Part shown: positions 12,401 through 25,500 of the stretch, in pieces
Layout: each line of letters starts with the position of its first letter
How positions within the stretch are numbered: position 1 is the stretch's first letter
Notes under the pieces: model-generated
The model's database searches: none
What the model was told of the DNA's origin: nothing
What the model saw: the letters and a program-made list of their open reading frames with translations, nothing else
Made by a program: the position numbers and the translations under genes
From: Megaleporinus macrocephalus
Lineage: Eukaryota; Chordata; Actinopteri; Characiformes; Anostomidae
Assembly: GCA_021613375.1 (NCBI GenBank)
Contig: CM038715.1
Location: forward strand, 1 to 64,000
Direction: 5' to 3'
Length of the DNA: 64,000 bases

Positions 12401-15400
12401 GCTTCACTGAACATGAATTCAGTAGATTTCCTTAGAACCGTCTCTAAATACAGCCCTAAAACAGGAGGGCAGGACATTCGTCTGCACTCCAATCCTGCAT
12501 TGCGACCTACAGAATATCCTGCAGGTAAATAAATAAAATATGAGACTCAAGTTAAAGGACTTAGCAACACCAGCAGATCCATATAGGCACACTCTCCCAT
12601 CTTTATGATTGTTTTTTTTAATTTTTTTTTTATTGACTATTGCATGATGTATCAAAGGTTCACCTCCTTTCATTACTACAAACTAGACCGATACTATATG
12701 TTTACAGTGTATTCTACCTAGAATCAAATTCTGTATGCTAATAATACTGATTAAATGAGCAAAGACTGTTATTCAGTATAATGTGACCATATGCTCTTAG
12801 AAACAGTTAACAGAAAGTTTAATAATATTTATTATGCTTATACTCCATGTTCATATATCATAGTTGGGGTCTACAGGAACAGATTTACTTCTTCAATTTT
12901 CCCAAAACTAAATATTTTTCTCTCCCTCTGTCTGAAACACCCTGTTAGAGCTCTTGTGTCAAGTAGCATGCTTTGATTGGTCAGCCCGCCCACCCTGTTC
13001 TGATTTGTTCATCCTGCTACAAGCTGTGACTGTGAAAGCCAGTTAGAACAAGTTGGTACCTCACTCAAGCTTGACTGGAGCAGGATGTTTCAAAGCAGTA
13101 CGTTTCTAGTTTTTAGCTCTGTGTGCATTGTGTGAGGGCGTGCCAAGTCTGTCAGAGGGGAGGGAATAAAGATTGAGTTACAAGATGACATCAACTTGTA
13201 GTAGAGAAAGTGGCTGGAATTCCAACTAGGCTTCTTAGGCAGTTCCTCCCTCTGGCATGTACTTTTAAAACTCTGCAGACTGCTTACATACTGGAGGACA
13301 TCAAAAAACAAGAAATGTCTAATAGGTCCCCTTTAAATTTAGAAATTCCAGCAGTAGTTGGTCTTTTATTGTTGAAGTAAAAGAAAAAAAATAATCATGC
13401 TTCTGCAAGTACTGTATTAAAACCATATTTCATTGTTTTGGTTGGAAAAAAGTTGAAATTCTTGGAAAACCCACTGATAACAAACTAATTAGCAAGTGAC
13501 AGCAGAATCAACCAGCCATGTCTTGATTTCCAGTTGGTGGGACTAGAGTATGAGCAGAAATCTAACCCAGTGGTTCAAACCCTGATCCTGGAAGACCCCC
13601 TGCCCAGAACAGTTCAGCGTTTGCTCTGCTCCTAACACATCATATCTAACTAATGCACTAATTAACAGGAACTTCCTGAATTGTAGCGGGTGTGCTTTAG
13701 CATGCACAGGGAAGGTCATCCACTGATCTAACCAATGCTTTTGGACAAGAGCAGCAGGACGTCTCTACAGGGATCACTGTGAAACTGTTTAAAGGAAAAA
13801 TGTATGTTGCTGTCTGCTATAAATGCCTCAAATATCTACGTTTGTGACAGTTTAGATATAATAATTACAGAAAATTAAATCTCTCATTGTCATGGTTCTT
13901 CACTGAGTTGTAGTATTATGACCACCCTATCCAATCATCATTAGTCCAAACATATGAAACGTTAAGCAAGTGTTTAACGTTATTCAGGCATGCATATATT
14001 ATATCTACATGAAGAGCCATTTTCCTCAGAAAGAAGAAGAGAAACGAGCATGACAGAGAAAAAGAGCTATAATCCTACTGAAGCAAGCGAAAGACATCCG
14101 TTTAGAAGTGTGCAAGTGAAGGGCGGCTCTTCCTGTCCGCATGTTCCATGGCGTGTGGAAAGGGGGAGTTGATGGGGGCAGTTGGGGAGTACGAGAGTAA
14201 ACATTTCTGATGAATGTGCTAGCGCACCGGCTCCCTGTAAATACTCCTCAAGCAGCACGTTAGGTAATTACCCAGGGGGCTTCGGCCGGGTCAGGCCATA
14301 CATCACAACAGCACTTATAATCGATTGTGAGGAATGAGAAAGGAAAAAAGTGAGAAGCTAAATAACCGCAATCCATTGACCAGACTGCAGCGCCCCCATC
14401 CCCCCCACCGCCTGCAGTCCCAGTTCTCCCGTCCCAGGACTACACCGGGCGAGATGTGCCAACAAGTAAGCTTCCTTAATCAGTACCAGGCCAAAGAGGA
14501 AGCAGTGCACTGTCCTCTGACTTGGCTGTGCTTGCAACGTGGGTGGCTGACCTCTACTCACAGCGCAAGACTTTATCACACATCTTTGTCTTTCTCTTAT
14601 GTAGGTAATATATTTTATAGCCATAAAGAAGATGAAGAAACAAACTCATCTCAAGCTTATTAGTAAAATGTAACACTTGCAATTTCATGGCAAATCACAA
14701 AGGTTAATCTCTCCGTCCAGGGTTTAAAGGGACATTCCGGGGACAAGGGACACTGGAACTGTTTTTAACTGCAGTAGCTGTTCTTAAATCATCATTACAG
14801 TGGAGGCAATGGATTACTTACAGAACATGAAGAAAAGGATAATGCCTGATAATATCTGTTCTAATAACCTTTGGAGTAATTTGATGCTAAACAAAGACAA
14901 ACTCACTGTTTTCTTCATAATTTTGTTTGTTAAATGGAGTCAGAGCTACACTAATGATAGGTTTATTGCATTTATTAACAGATAACAGGTAGATTCCCAT
15001 GGATTCCCAAAAGATTTGTATTGTAGTGAGAGAACACAAACTAATAAACACATAAAAAAGCAATGCAAACAGTGAACTGTAAACTCTGCCAAACTCATCA
15101 GGCTGAGGGATACAGTGCTGGGCCACAGCATACTGCAGCACGACAAATAACAAGCTATTTAATCCAGGAATGCCCCTTTAAGTTAGTACATACACAAACA
15201 ACACAACAACAGTCACAACACGACGTAACAAAAGCACACAGTTCAGGGAACACACTAATATATACGAGCACAAACAGTGCCTCTTGTGATACTTTGGCAA
15301 AAAAATCTAATTTACACAATAAACCCCTTAGCACAAATGTATTCAATCAACAGAAACATGTTCGCTTTGCCCTGGAGCTGCACAGCTAATGTAGCTAACA

Positions 15401-18400
15401 GGTAATGGAGTTTAATTAGCATTTTGCAGAATGTACATCTAAATCATTACATACATTTGAGATCAGCAGGACTTGAGACATCTCGTTCATGTATATCTGC
15501 CTATAATGTCCAAAAATTATTTCTCAGAGGCTCAAAGACTAGAGATGGACCCATCAGTGTTTTTGAGGCCGATTCTGATCGCCGATCACCTTTCAGCGTG
15601 ATTGGCTGATAGACGATACCGATAGAGGGCGGGGCTATATGCCACGGCAGGGCTACATGTAGTCATTAGGGCAAGAAAGTCATGAAACATGGTCTAAACT
15701 GGTTTATTGCCATTTTTAACGAATTTATGTGCAACAGCATAATATTTTAAACAAAATTAACAGTAAATAAACAAAGTAAATCAAACAAATATCCCCAATA
15801 CTGCAATCATTACATTTAGACCCTTAATTTACAACGAAAAAAGCTATTTAATAACAGAACTGCAGTCATTAAATGCAGACTCTGTTATTTTAAACTAAAA
15901 CTGTAATCATTAAATGTAGAATATTGAATTGTTGCTGCTGTTCTGTTCGTACCGGTCAGATCTGGTCTGTAGGTGTTCTGGGTTATTTGTTTTGTGCTAG
16001 CTGCGCGTGCTAGCTCTGCTGTTTACTGATACTCACTGTATCCTAAAAACCGTATTAGATTAGTGTGTTAAATGTCTTTGTCTTGGTTTCCCAACGAGAC
16101 ACGGTTCATTTTACAGATTTTAAAAACGCTCTGGATGAGTCTGTGTTACATACGGCAACAAGCTGCCAGACGGACGCAACGCAACGGAAAGCGCTGACGC
16201 TTTAGTCAGTCAGTGGAAAATGAAAGGGCATGTGTTTCCACCTAGTGGCTCAGACAGGAATTGCAGGGAGCTGGCCGAAGGGCTCCTCTTCCTGGATGAA
16301 ACACTAGCTGGAAATACAGAATTTAGGCTCATTTGTTTAACGCCATGGTCCGGCTCTCGGGCTCGGCTAAATTGAAGAAAAATCGGATGATCACAGATCA
16401 CATATTTTGATTAAAAATCGGCTGATACCGATACATAGCCGACCGATCTTTCCATCTCTATCAAAGACACCAGTTATCTTTTTTTGCCAAAGTTTTTTAC
16501 AGTACTTTAATGAAGTTTTAATAGTTTCTATGATGCAAATGTGGACTGTGATCGATCTTACTAGTAAGTACTATCTTGCACTCTTTGATATTATTAATAT
16601 TAGATTTGTTTCTGATGTGGTTTAATGGATTATACAAAGATCTTATTTCATGCACTTATGTGTCATACCATGATGCTTATTAAAACATTCTAACTTGAAC
16701 TCGAACTCAAGAGGAAAATCATGTAAATATCATTTTTCACCAAAGTACTGCTTTACTTCACCAGATCATACGCCATGGCTAATCTTGCAGTCAAGTGAAA
16801 ACATAGTGTCAGACAGAGGGGGAGCATGGCTGAGTATTCATGGACAGGCAAGTAAGCCGGACACACAGGGGAGACAGTAGTGGTACCTGGAAGCCCCCTG
16901 TGGGCGGCTGGGCTCCTGCGGCTGCTCTGGCTGTTGCTGCATGCGCTGCTGTAGGCCCCGCGCTCTCCTCATGCATTTTTGCAGCTTGGCGTCAGCAGCC
17001 ATAGTCCTGCTATGAGTGTTAGCACTGCCCTCATGCATGGAAAATCTTAGTTTAGCTACAATGCAGAAAAACAACAAAGAAAAAAGAGAGGAGAGCAGAA
17101 GAAGAAAGGGAAAGGAAAGGAAAGAAAACGCAGAAAAGAAAAGAAAGAGCTGAGTTATGAGGGGCCCACATGCAGACCATTTCTTTTGTTATAGAAACGA
17201 CAGTAGTGAATTTTAAAGAAAGGAGAGGGGGTGAAATAGGGTAGCCCACCTTCCACCCAAGAGTGCGGTCTGGGTTGGGTTCAATAGGCAAAGCTTTGCA
17301 CACTGGTTTATAACAATAGCCATCAGCAGTCATCACATATTAAGATCACAAAGATATCAATCCTTCTTTTAGTATAGCAGGAAAATAAATCAAAGAAAAG
17401 AAAAGAATGCTGGTTTATGAATGTGCAGGGTTTTGCTTACTGAATGAACCCGTACCTGCATGAGTGACATGTTAGGTAAGGTTAAAGGAGGTAACAGTAT
17501 GGAGAAGCACAAGGCTGCCCTGGTGTCCAACAGGAGAGAAACCAAGCACAGTGTCTTCATACATATTAGGAATATCAATCCGCTTCAGCTCTGAGAAGAA
17601 GCTGCCCGCTGGTTACTGAAACATCTTTAAGAGAAAGCGGCTGCTTCGGTTGCTCTCCTGTCTGCAGCTGTTACATGGAGAACTGCATGGGAGGTTAAAG
17701 TGTTTTGCCATGGCTCCCTGAAAAAACCTGTTTCATTGATGTGTCATTAAATCTGCCTTTCACCAACTGGGCTATTTTCAGAACAGTCAAAGCTGTCAAC
17801 ACCAGCTGCTCTCCGGTTCACTGTAGCTACTGTGGATGCTCCCGCTCTCACGACTGGGCTGAGAGGGGAGGGTGTTGGTGGGGTGGGGGTGGCGGGAGTA
17901 AGGGCGTTCGGGCCAGCACATCACATAGAACACACACACACACATACACCACGCGCAGCAAAGCAGGAGCACAGCCGGAACACACGCCCAGACACAGAGA
18001 GACAGCAAGAGAAGGAAAGAGAGATAGAGGGACAGAGGGACAGAGGGACAGAGAGAACGCCATTGATGGATTACAAGTTCACAGCAGCGGTCGCCTTAAT
18101 CTGGGCCATCTACGCGAGAGAACCAGATCCAGTTTTAAACCACACCGAAAGCATGACCTCGCAGACTGGGCCGCAGCTTTTAGAGTGGAAAAAGTGGAAT
18201 AGGACACGAACACTTTGTTCTCCCCGCCACGCTTCGGAGTGATACGCGCTAGTTTGGGGTAAAATATTTAGGAGAAGGTGCAGCACAAGGTTCAGAAGAG
18301 CAATATTTACAGAACCTGGCTTTTCCCTCTAGTACGACGAGCACACACACATGCTGAGCGCAGAGCAGAAGAGAGAGGGAGAGGGTTTGCTGACCTGGAT

Positions 18401-21400
18401 AGCAGTTTGCGAGCGGGGCGTGGTATAAATAGCTTGGTGGAGAGTTTTGCTTGGCTGAAATTGTTCTCTCCTCATTAATCATTCATGCAGGTATGCCGGT
18501 GCTTTGGGCAAAACGCTGGAGCCCACATCCAGGATGGAAAAGCCGGGCCGGAAAGAAGACACCTGGCCCTGGCTTTTTAATTTACACAAGACAAACAGTT
18601 TTGGACAGAGCCGACCTATCCATGCTCTTTTATTTCATGGCTGCTGTTGAGAATTTGGGCAGTTTTACAGAATATTGTATATTTATATATATACTGAAAA
18701 TAAATAAATAATGGAAAAGTTCCCATTATGTTAAATGGAAATTTAAATTCTAAATGAAAATTTACTTGTATGCATGTTACGTTCAGATATCAAGCTTGTT
18801 GTTGTAATTTTAGGATTTATTCCTTTCATATTTGATTACTTTGTCATATAATCAAGTTAGTGTTCTGATCTGAAATCTCATAAGTTTACATACCAAGGCA
18901 GAATTTGTGATTCAACAAGTTTTTTAAATCATAATGACAACAGAAACTAACCAAATGACCCTGATTAAAAGTTTAAATACCCTAGTCCTTAATACCGTGT
19001 ATTCCCTAACATCAATGACAGTTTGAAGTTTTTTGTGGTGGTTGTAGATGAGGCACTTTATGTTCTCAGATGGTAAAGCTGCCCATTCTTCTTGGCACAA
19101 TGGCTCCAGTTCCTGTAAATTCTTGGGCTCTCTTGCTTGAACTGCAAGTTTGAGATCTTCTCAAAGCGGCTCAATGATATTGAGGTCTGGAGACTGAGAT
19201 GGCCACTCCAGGACCTTCACTTTTTTCTGCTGTAGCCAATGACAGGTCAACTTGGCCATGTGTTTTAGATCATTGTCTGAGTAAAAATCAGCTGAAAAAG
19301 AATTTTCTACTTAAGTAAGGTAACAAAGTATTTGTACTTCATTCCTAAACATAGTCTCGTTACTCCTATTTAATTTCAGCTTGTTTTCATTCATGTACAT
19401 TTACATTCCAGTAAAGATTATTGATAACATGTCTTTGAAGTTTGACTTCATTACAACACTTATAGACAACTAGTCATCATATCTTCTGCTCCATGAAACA
19501 CATGTTAATGTTCAGTAGTAACAGATATGCTTCTTTAATATATTTACATTGTACTAAACTACATTCATGTTCAATGGGCGTATATGAGCTGAAACAGGAA
19601 GCCTAGCGCATCCCAAATTGATCAACATTAACATTTTAATATAACATTATAGTCACTATGGCTTTTAGAAGAATGGGGTTTTTGGGGAGGTGGGCTAGTG
19701 CACTATAGACCCCTGTGGTGTGGCCTAAGCTTTTGTGCTTAATAACATTTTTTTCCCTTACATTACTTTTACTTTTATACTTTAAGTAGTTCTGAAAGCA
19801 GTACTTTTACACTTTTGCTGAAGTAAAAACCCTAGTATCTTTACTTCTACCTGAGTAATGAATGTGAATACTTTTGACACCTCTGCATTTATTTAGTGAT
19901 GTGGAAAATATACCACTTTTGGCACTTTTGTTTTTATAAAGCCCACCACCTCTATATCGTCCTCACTCCACCCTACCGCTCCAGTGTCATCACTCCCCAC
20001 CACCGCTCCACCGTCGTTTAAGTTAATTAAAACTCGAAATATTACACTGATGGTGGTGATGGTACATTGATGAACATTAAGGACACAGATGAACGTGCAA
20101 CTGTTTATTAGGAGGAACAACATTAGTGAGACTTGTTAAAAGTTTGGGAATAGAAACTAGGGAGTGTCGATGCTCAGAGAAACAGCAGAGTGCTTATATT
20201 GTTATAATATTCTTAATCTTCAGTTTATCACACTTTAGTTTTGGTTTTACAAGGAGATATGATGCTGTATGAAGATAAAATTACTAAATTGATATCGAGT
20301 TAATTAATTAATATGAGTTTGTGAAAAAACCTGGTTTAGGTTTAAAGAGAGGAAGTTACAGTAGTATGGTGCAAGGCCATCTTATACATGCCCATATTGA
20401 TGCAGAAATAAGATACTTAGAAAATCATTACTGATGTTTTTACATTTATTTTCAAATCTTTGTAAATTGGATATAAATTCAAGTTCCTTGTTTTAGGAGG
20501 GTTACTGTGGAACACAATTCTGAATAAGAAGCTTGTATAGGTTCTAATAAATTGTTTATTTCCTCCTAAATCATTAAGAAAATGAAGAATTGCAGTGCAT
20601 GACATTTACACGTTTTTAGTGTTTTATTACCAGACCAGCTGCTGTGAGTACAAACTGTACTGAGCTGAGCTTGTGTTGTTTAAAGCTGGTAATTAAACAA
20701 TCTCTCACTATTCAAACTCAGACTCTTAACTGATTTACACTCGCATCTGTCAGAATGGCCCTCAAGCCGATTACGATGAAAAAACAGGGGGTGATCACCA
20801 ACAGTTTAAATCTTATAGTCATGGACCAAGAGTTTACCCCAATTTCCAGATATACTGGATCAACTATTATGGAATGTACTACACACAGAGGGGCATTGGA
20901 GGGCAAGGCAGCACAGAGAGTATAAGAAAGCAAGCACTGGCATAGCTTTCTGGAAAAAAATTAGTTATGAATTTAATACAACATCAAATTATATCATCTA
21001 TATTGTGTCATCCTATATCTATATATGTACGCAGTTGTGCTCATAAGTTTACTTACCCTGGCAGAGTTTGTGATTATTTATATTTTTTTCAGAAAATAAT
21101 AGTGATAATACAACAACTTTTCTTTTCTTCCTGGTTACTGGTTCGGTCAAGCCGTTTATTATCAAACAATTGTTTTTTTCCCTTTTTCAAATCATAATGA
21201 CAACAGAAACTACCCAAATGACCCTGATCAAAAGTTTACATAACCTATTTTTTAATATTGTGTATTTCCTCCTTTAACATCAACGACAGCTTGAAGTCTT
21301 TTGTGGTGGTTGTAGATGAGGCACCTTATGTTCTCAGATGGTAAACCTGCCCATTCTTCTTGGCACAATGGCTCCAGTTCCTGTAAATTCTTGGGCTCTC

Positions 21401-22478
21401 TTGCTTAAACTCCATGTTTGAGATCTCCTCAAAGCGGCTCAATGATATTAAGGTCAGGAGACTGAGATGGCCACTCCAGGACCTTCACTTTTTTCCTGCT
21501 GTAGCCAATGACAGGTCAACTTGGCCATGTGTTTTGGATCATTGTCATGTTGGAACATCCAAGTGCGTCCCATGCACAGCTTCCGGCTTGATGAGTGCCA
21601 ATGTTCTGCATTCATCCTGCCATCAATTTTGAGCAAGTCCCCTGTGCCAAGTCCCCATCCCTAAAACATCAGTGATCCACCTCCATGTTTTACAGCAGGG
21701 ATGGTGTACATTTCATCATAGGCCTTTTTGACTCCTCTCCAAATGTAGCGTTTATGGTTGTAGGCCAAAATTAGGTTAAAGGTAGGTTAAATTTTGGTCT
21801 CATCACTCCAAATAACTTAATCTTGAGGCTTGTCTCTGTGCTGTTTGCCGTATAGTAAGCGGGTTGCTTTGTGGCATTGGCGTAGTAAGAGTTTTCTTCA
21901 GGCAACTCAACCATGCAGCCCATTTGTCTTCTAGTGTCTCCTTATTGTGATTATCTTTAAGCAGCCACAGCCCTTTTTTCAGAGGGTCCTGTATGTTAGC
22001 TGACATTATTCGTGGGTTTTTTATTTGTCTCCCAAACAATATTCCTGGCAGTTGTAGCTGAATTTTTTGTTGGTCTACCTGATCTTGGCCTGGTTTCAAC
22101 AGAACCCCTTTTTTCAACTTCTTAATTAGAGTCTGAACACTGCTAATTGGCATTCTCAATTCCTTGGATATTTTTTTATAAAGTTCAATGATCTTCTCCA
22201 GCAGGTCCTTTGATAATCCTTTTGCTTTCCCCATGTCTCGTAATCCAACAACATCAGTGGCACTAGGTGAAGATGGTTCCCTTTAGTAGCCATTTAAACC
22301 AGTGTGTGTCAGCTTGCGTATGTTATCATGACAAAACTATGCAAACTTTTGATCAGGGTCATTTGGGTAGTTTCTGTTGTCATTATGATTGAAAAACCAC
22401 TAACCATGAATAAAAGTTGTTGTATTATCATATACACATATATAAAAATCACAAATTCTGCCAGGGTATGAGCACAAC

Positions 22479-22570
<92 letters not shown>

Positions 22571-25500
22571 GTGGTCAAATATCAATACTTCACCCAGCCC
22601 TAGTCAGTAGTGGTGGACTACATATTAGTTGAAGAAATCTTTCTTAAGGTATGAGTTATGAGTTTTGTTATTATCATTATTATATGCCGCAAATAAACAC
22701 AGACAACGCAACATACCTACAGCGCAAGTCTGAGGTTAGTCAGTCAATTCATTGTTGAAGAAGCATCTGAATGTAATTAGTTAACATGGAAAAGAGAATT
22801 AAATAAAAGTTGGTTTTTGACTTAGCCATTAGCCAACAGCCTAGTATGTTAACTAGCTGGCTTTTGGTCTGCATGGCCAGGACCCCTCGGCCAGCTGCGT
22901 CAAACTAAACAGTGGTCTTGACCGGGTCCTTTAAGGCTCCACAGATTCTAAAATAATATTAATAATGTGAGGGGCCTGTCTTATTTACCAAAATCAGTGT
23001 AATGTTTTTAGATTAAATAAAAAAATGTAAAAAGTTGGGATGTTCAACAGCATTTAACACCGTTTAGCAATCATGCACTTGCCTTTATCTCATTAAGGTA
23101 AGAAAGCAATAATCACACCTCTCTTTATATTTTTCATATTTGGTTTTGGTATTTTGTTTGCTTTAGTTGTTACACATGTTCATATTAATAGTGAAGGGAT
23201 GGAATAATGTGCCATAGTTCATCTACCAAAATAGATTTACTTAAAAATAGCTTTTAAATATCACATCACGATATACTGGAACCACCAGAGATTTTAATTC
23301 TATCATGATATACATATCTGCTTAATTTAGTGTAAATTCTATAGCAGCACATCTGCTCAGTATTAGAATCTCTCCAGCCAACGATAACCGCCATCCAATT
23401 CAATAAAGTGAGCTTTTAGAAGGGTCAGAATATTGTGACATGGAATTGAGAGCAAATTTCATTCTAGATATGCAGGTTTAGAGCGTCATAAGCTAAAAGG
23501 CCCATCCAAATGACACTCTTAACGGATAACTCACACGGAATGAGATGTTCCAAAAATCTCATTGGGCTTTGCTACTACCCAAGCCAAGTGCTTTTCATAG
23601 CGTGATGCTATCAGCCGCAGTGCTAATCCACCTTGGCTGAGCCAGTCGGGTCCGGCTTGTGTAACCCGGCTGAGGCACAGAGAGAGAAAAGGACAGATGC
23701 AGTAAAAAAAAAAAGAAGAACACACTCAGGTAGAGAAAGAGCGGACGAGGACAACAAAAGACACACAGGTTAGGACGGACGCAGAGAGGGACAGACAGAA
23801 GCTCACAAACAGACGCAAAGCGGGCAGCCGCGGGGCAGGGGGGGCAGCTTTGGTGGGGAGGGGTGGGGCGTGGGGGTACTTTTCACTAGAGTCAGGCGCA
23901 GTGGGCGGGAAGGGGGTGGGGTTCGGGGTCAGCGTTACTTACACACAGCGTGGTGCGAGAGCGCCAGGGCGGCGGCTGGGTCTCCAGCCTGCTCCAGGCG
24001 CAGCGACTGCTCTAACAGAGCGTCCGCCTCAGCCAGGCAGCGCTCAAAACTGCCCCCCTTCCCTGCAATTAACACACCAAGGCCAGGCCACTGAAAACAC
24101 ATACACACACACACTGCCCCCAGCAGGCCGGCGTGCTCCCAGTACACACATACACCTTGCCAGGATGAAGAACTATCACAACGATAGGTATATGCATGTT
24201 ATCACCAGTACAGAGCCAATCAAGTGCTTAAACCAAGACAGAAAAGCTGCACTGAGGCTGATTTATGTTTATGTACATGTGTTGGTAGATATAATGACAC
24301 CCATACATGCAGGAAATTTATTAACAGAATTAAAGGAAGAGTTCAGTGAAAAAACAATTAGTTGACCATTCACAAAATTATGATTAACACAATTAACACA
24401 ATCATCTCTAAACGCTGATTCCTCCGTCAAGCAAAGGAAAAGCTCAGACACAATTCATCGGAACTGAGGAACATATAATATAATACCTGACCTGCTTCTA
24501 AGACACGCTCAAATTAATTAAATCTATTTAATATGATACAATTTAATACTATCTAATCTTTACAGACAATAGTTAACTAAGTTGCTAACAGGAAGGACCA
24601 GCTAAGACATTAATTAATTAAAAATATTATAAACATAAATATATGACACATAGCAATGCACCCATACGTCTTATTCTTTGTATTGTTTAACTGAAGTTGC
24701 TAAAAGGCCTGGCAGAATAAAAGATGTCCAGTTTTGCTCAGCACCTACACTATCACTCAAAAGTTTGGGATCACAGTGAAATGCTCTTGTTTTAATGGAG
24801 TCTCTTCTTCCTTAACACAACAATGGACTGACGGGTCTCTAAAGAAAGTTGTTTCTTTCTGGTCATTTTGAGTCGGTCAGCAAGCCATCAACTGCTGATC
24901 TTCAGATACTAAACTAACCTAGAATGTTGTTCCCTTTTATACTCACTTATTAGTAGAATGTTTTTCAGCTGTGCATCACAATTGAGCAAGAGTGTCCTAA
25001 CAACCAATTAGTCCAATAACATCCTTAACTTGGATTGGTGGTCGTACCAGGAGATTTAGACAGAGGACTGAGAATTACTGATAATAGACTATATGCAAAA
25101 TAAGCCTCTATACAAAAATATACTTTAATATACTTTATTCTTCAAAATCATCTGATACACTTAAATTAATTGTGAAATGGACAATAGTGTTTGTGAAATG
25201 AAATTCTAAAGTGATCCTAAACTTTTGAGCGGTAGTGTATAACACTGCTCTTATTACCTTGCTAGAAAAACCAGCACAGAGCAGTGCTGTACATGTTATG
25301 TTAAATGTAGCTTCTTAAGATTCCCCTTCTTATTTGTAGACATAAAATCTTACTATTAAAAAAAATCTCTGGTTTGATTAAAGTAAACATGGTTTTTGGA
25401 ATTAATTTTTACTTCACTTTTTTGTACTTTTAATGTGTTAGCACAAATGCTACAAATACCTGAAGCTTGATGGGCACCAGTAACCAAGAGAGAGAGAACT

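Larger units (their letters stand above)
4568..16886 (-). other. usp54 intron K-L (12.3 kb)
   Basis: It holds three LINE tails (5190-5385, 6430-6735, 8085-8145), a hAT copy (6930-7693), a 45-bp minisatellite (8279-9821), the duplicated exon-L piece (11313-12465) with its inserted element, a repeat copy (12890-13330), a hAT-like fragment (13568-13770) and a second copy of the inserted element split by a hAT (15138-16600). The stretches 9900-11300 and 13780-15130 have no named feature. Confidence 0.75.
17056..23942 (-). other. usp54 intron J-K (6.9 kb)
   Basis: It holds the decayed Tc1 element (21030-22484) with its (TA)n run, a second truncated Tc1 copy (18861-19285), a hAT fragment (19297-19885), a long acceptor pyrimidine tract (17060-17150) and a plus-strand TATA-like site (18414-18490). 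The stretches 17160-18400, 19900-21020 and 22570-23930 have no named element; 23380-23700 looks unique. Confidence 0.75.

Noticed and set aside
17705..18242. Two long plus-strand ORFs of 165 and 136 codons
   Set aside because: They overlap each other in different frames across GA- and CA-rich low-complexity sequence and show no domain or splice support.
21803..22234. 143-residue ORF as a functional gene
   Set aside because: It is the N-terminal part of a decayed Tc1 transposase; the catalytic parts follow in other frames with stops.
22309..22585. ORFs of repeated Ile-Tyr
   Set aside because: Translation of a (TA)n tract; the same applies to 35252-35701 and 52055-52264.
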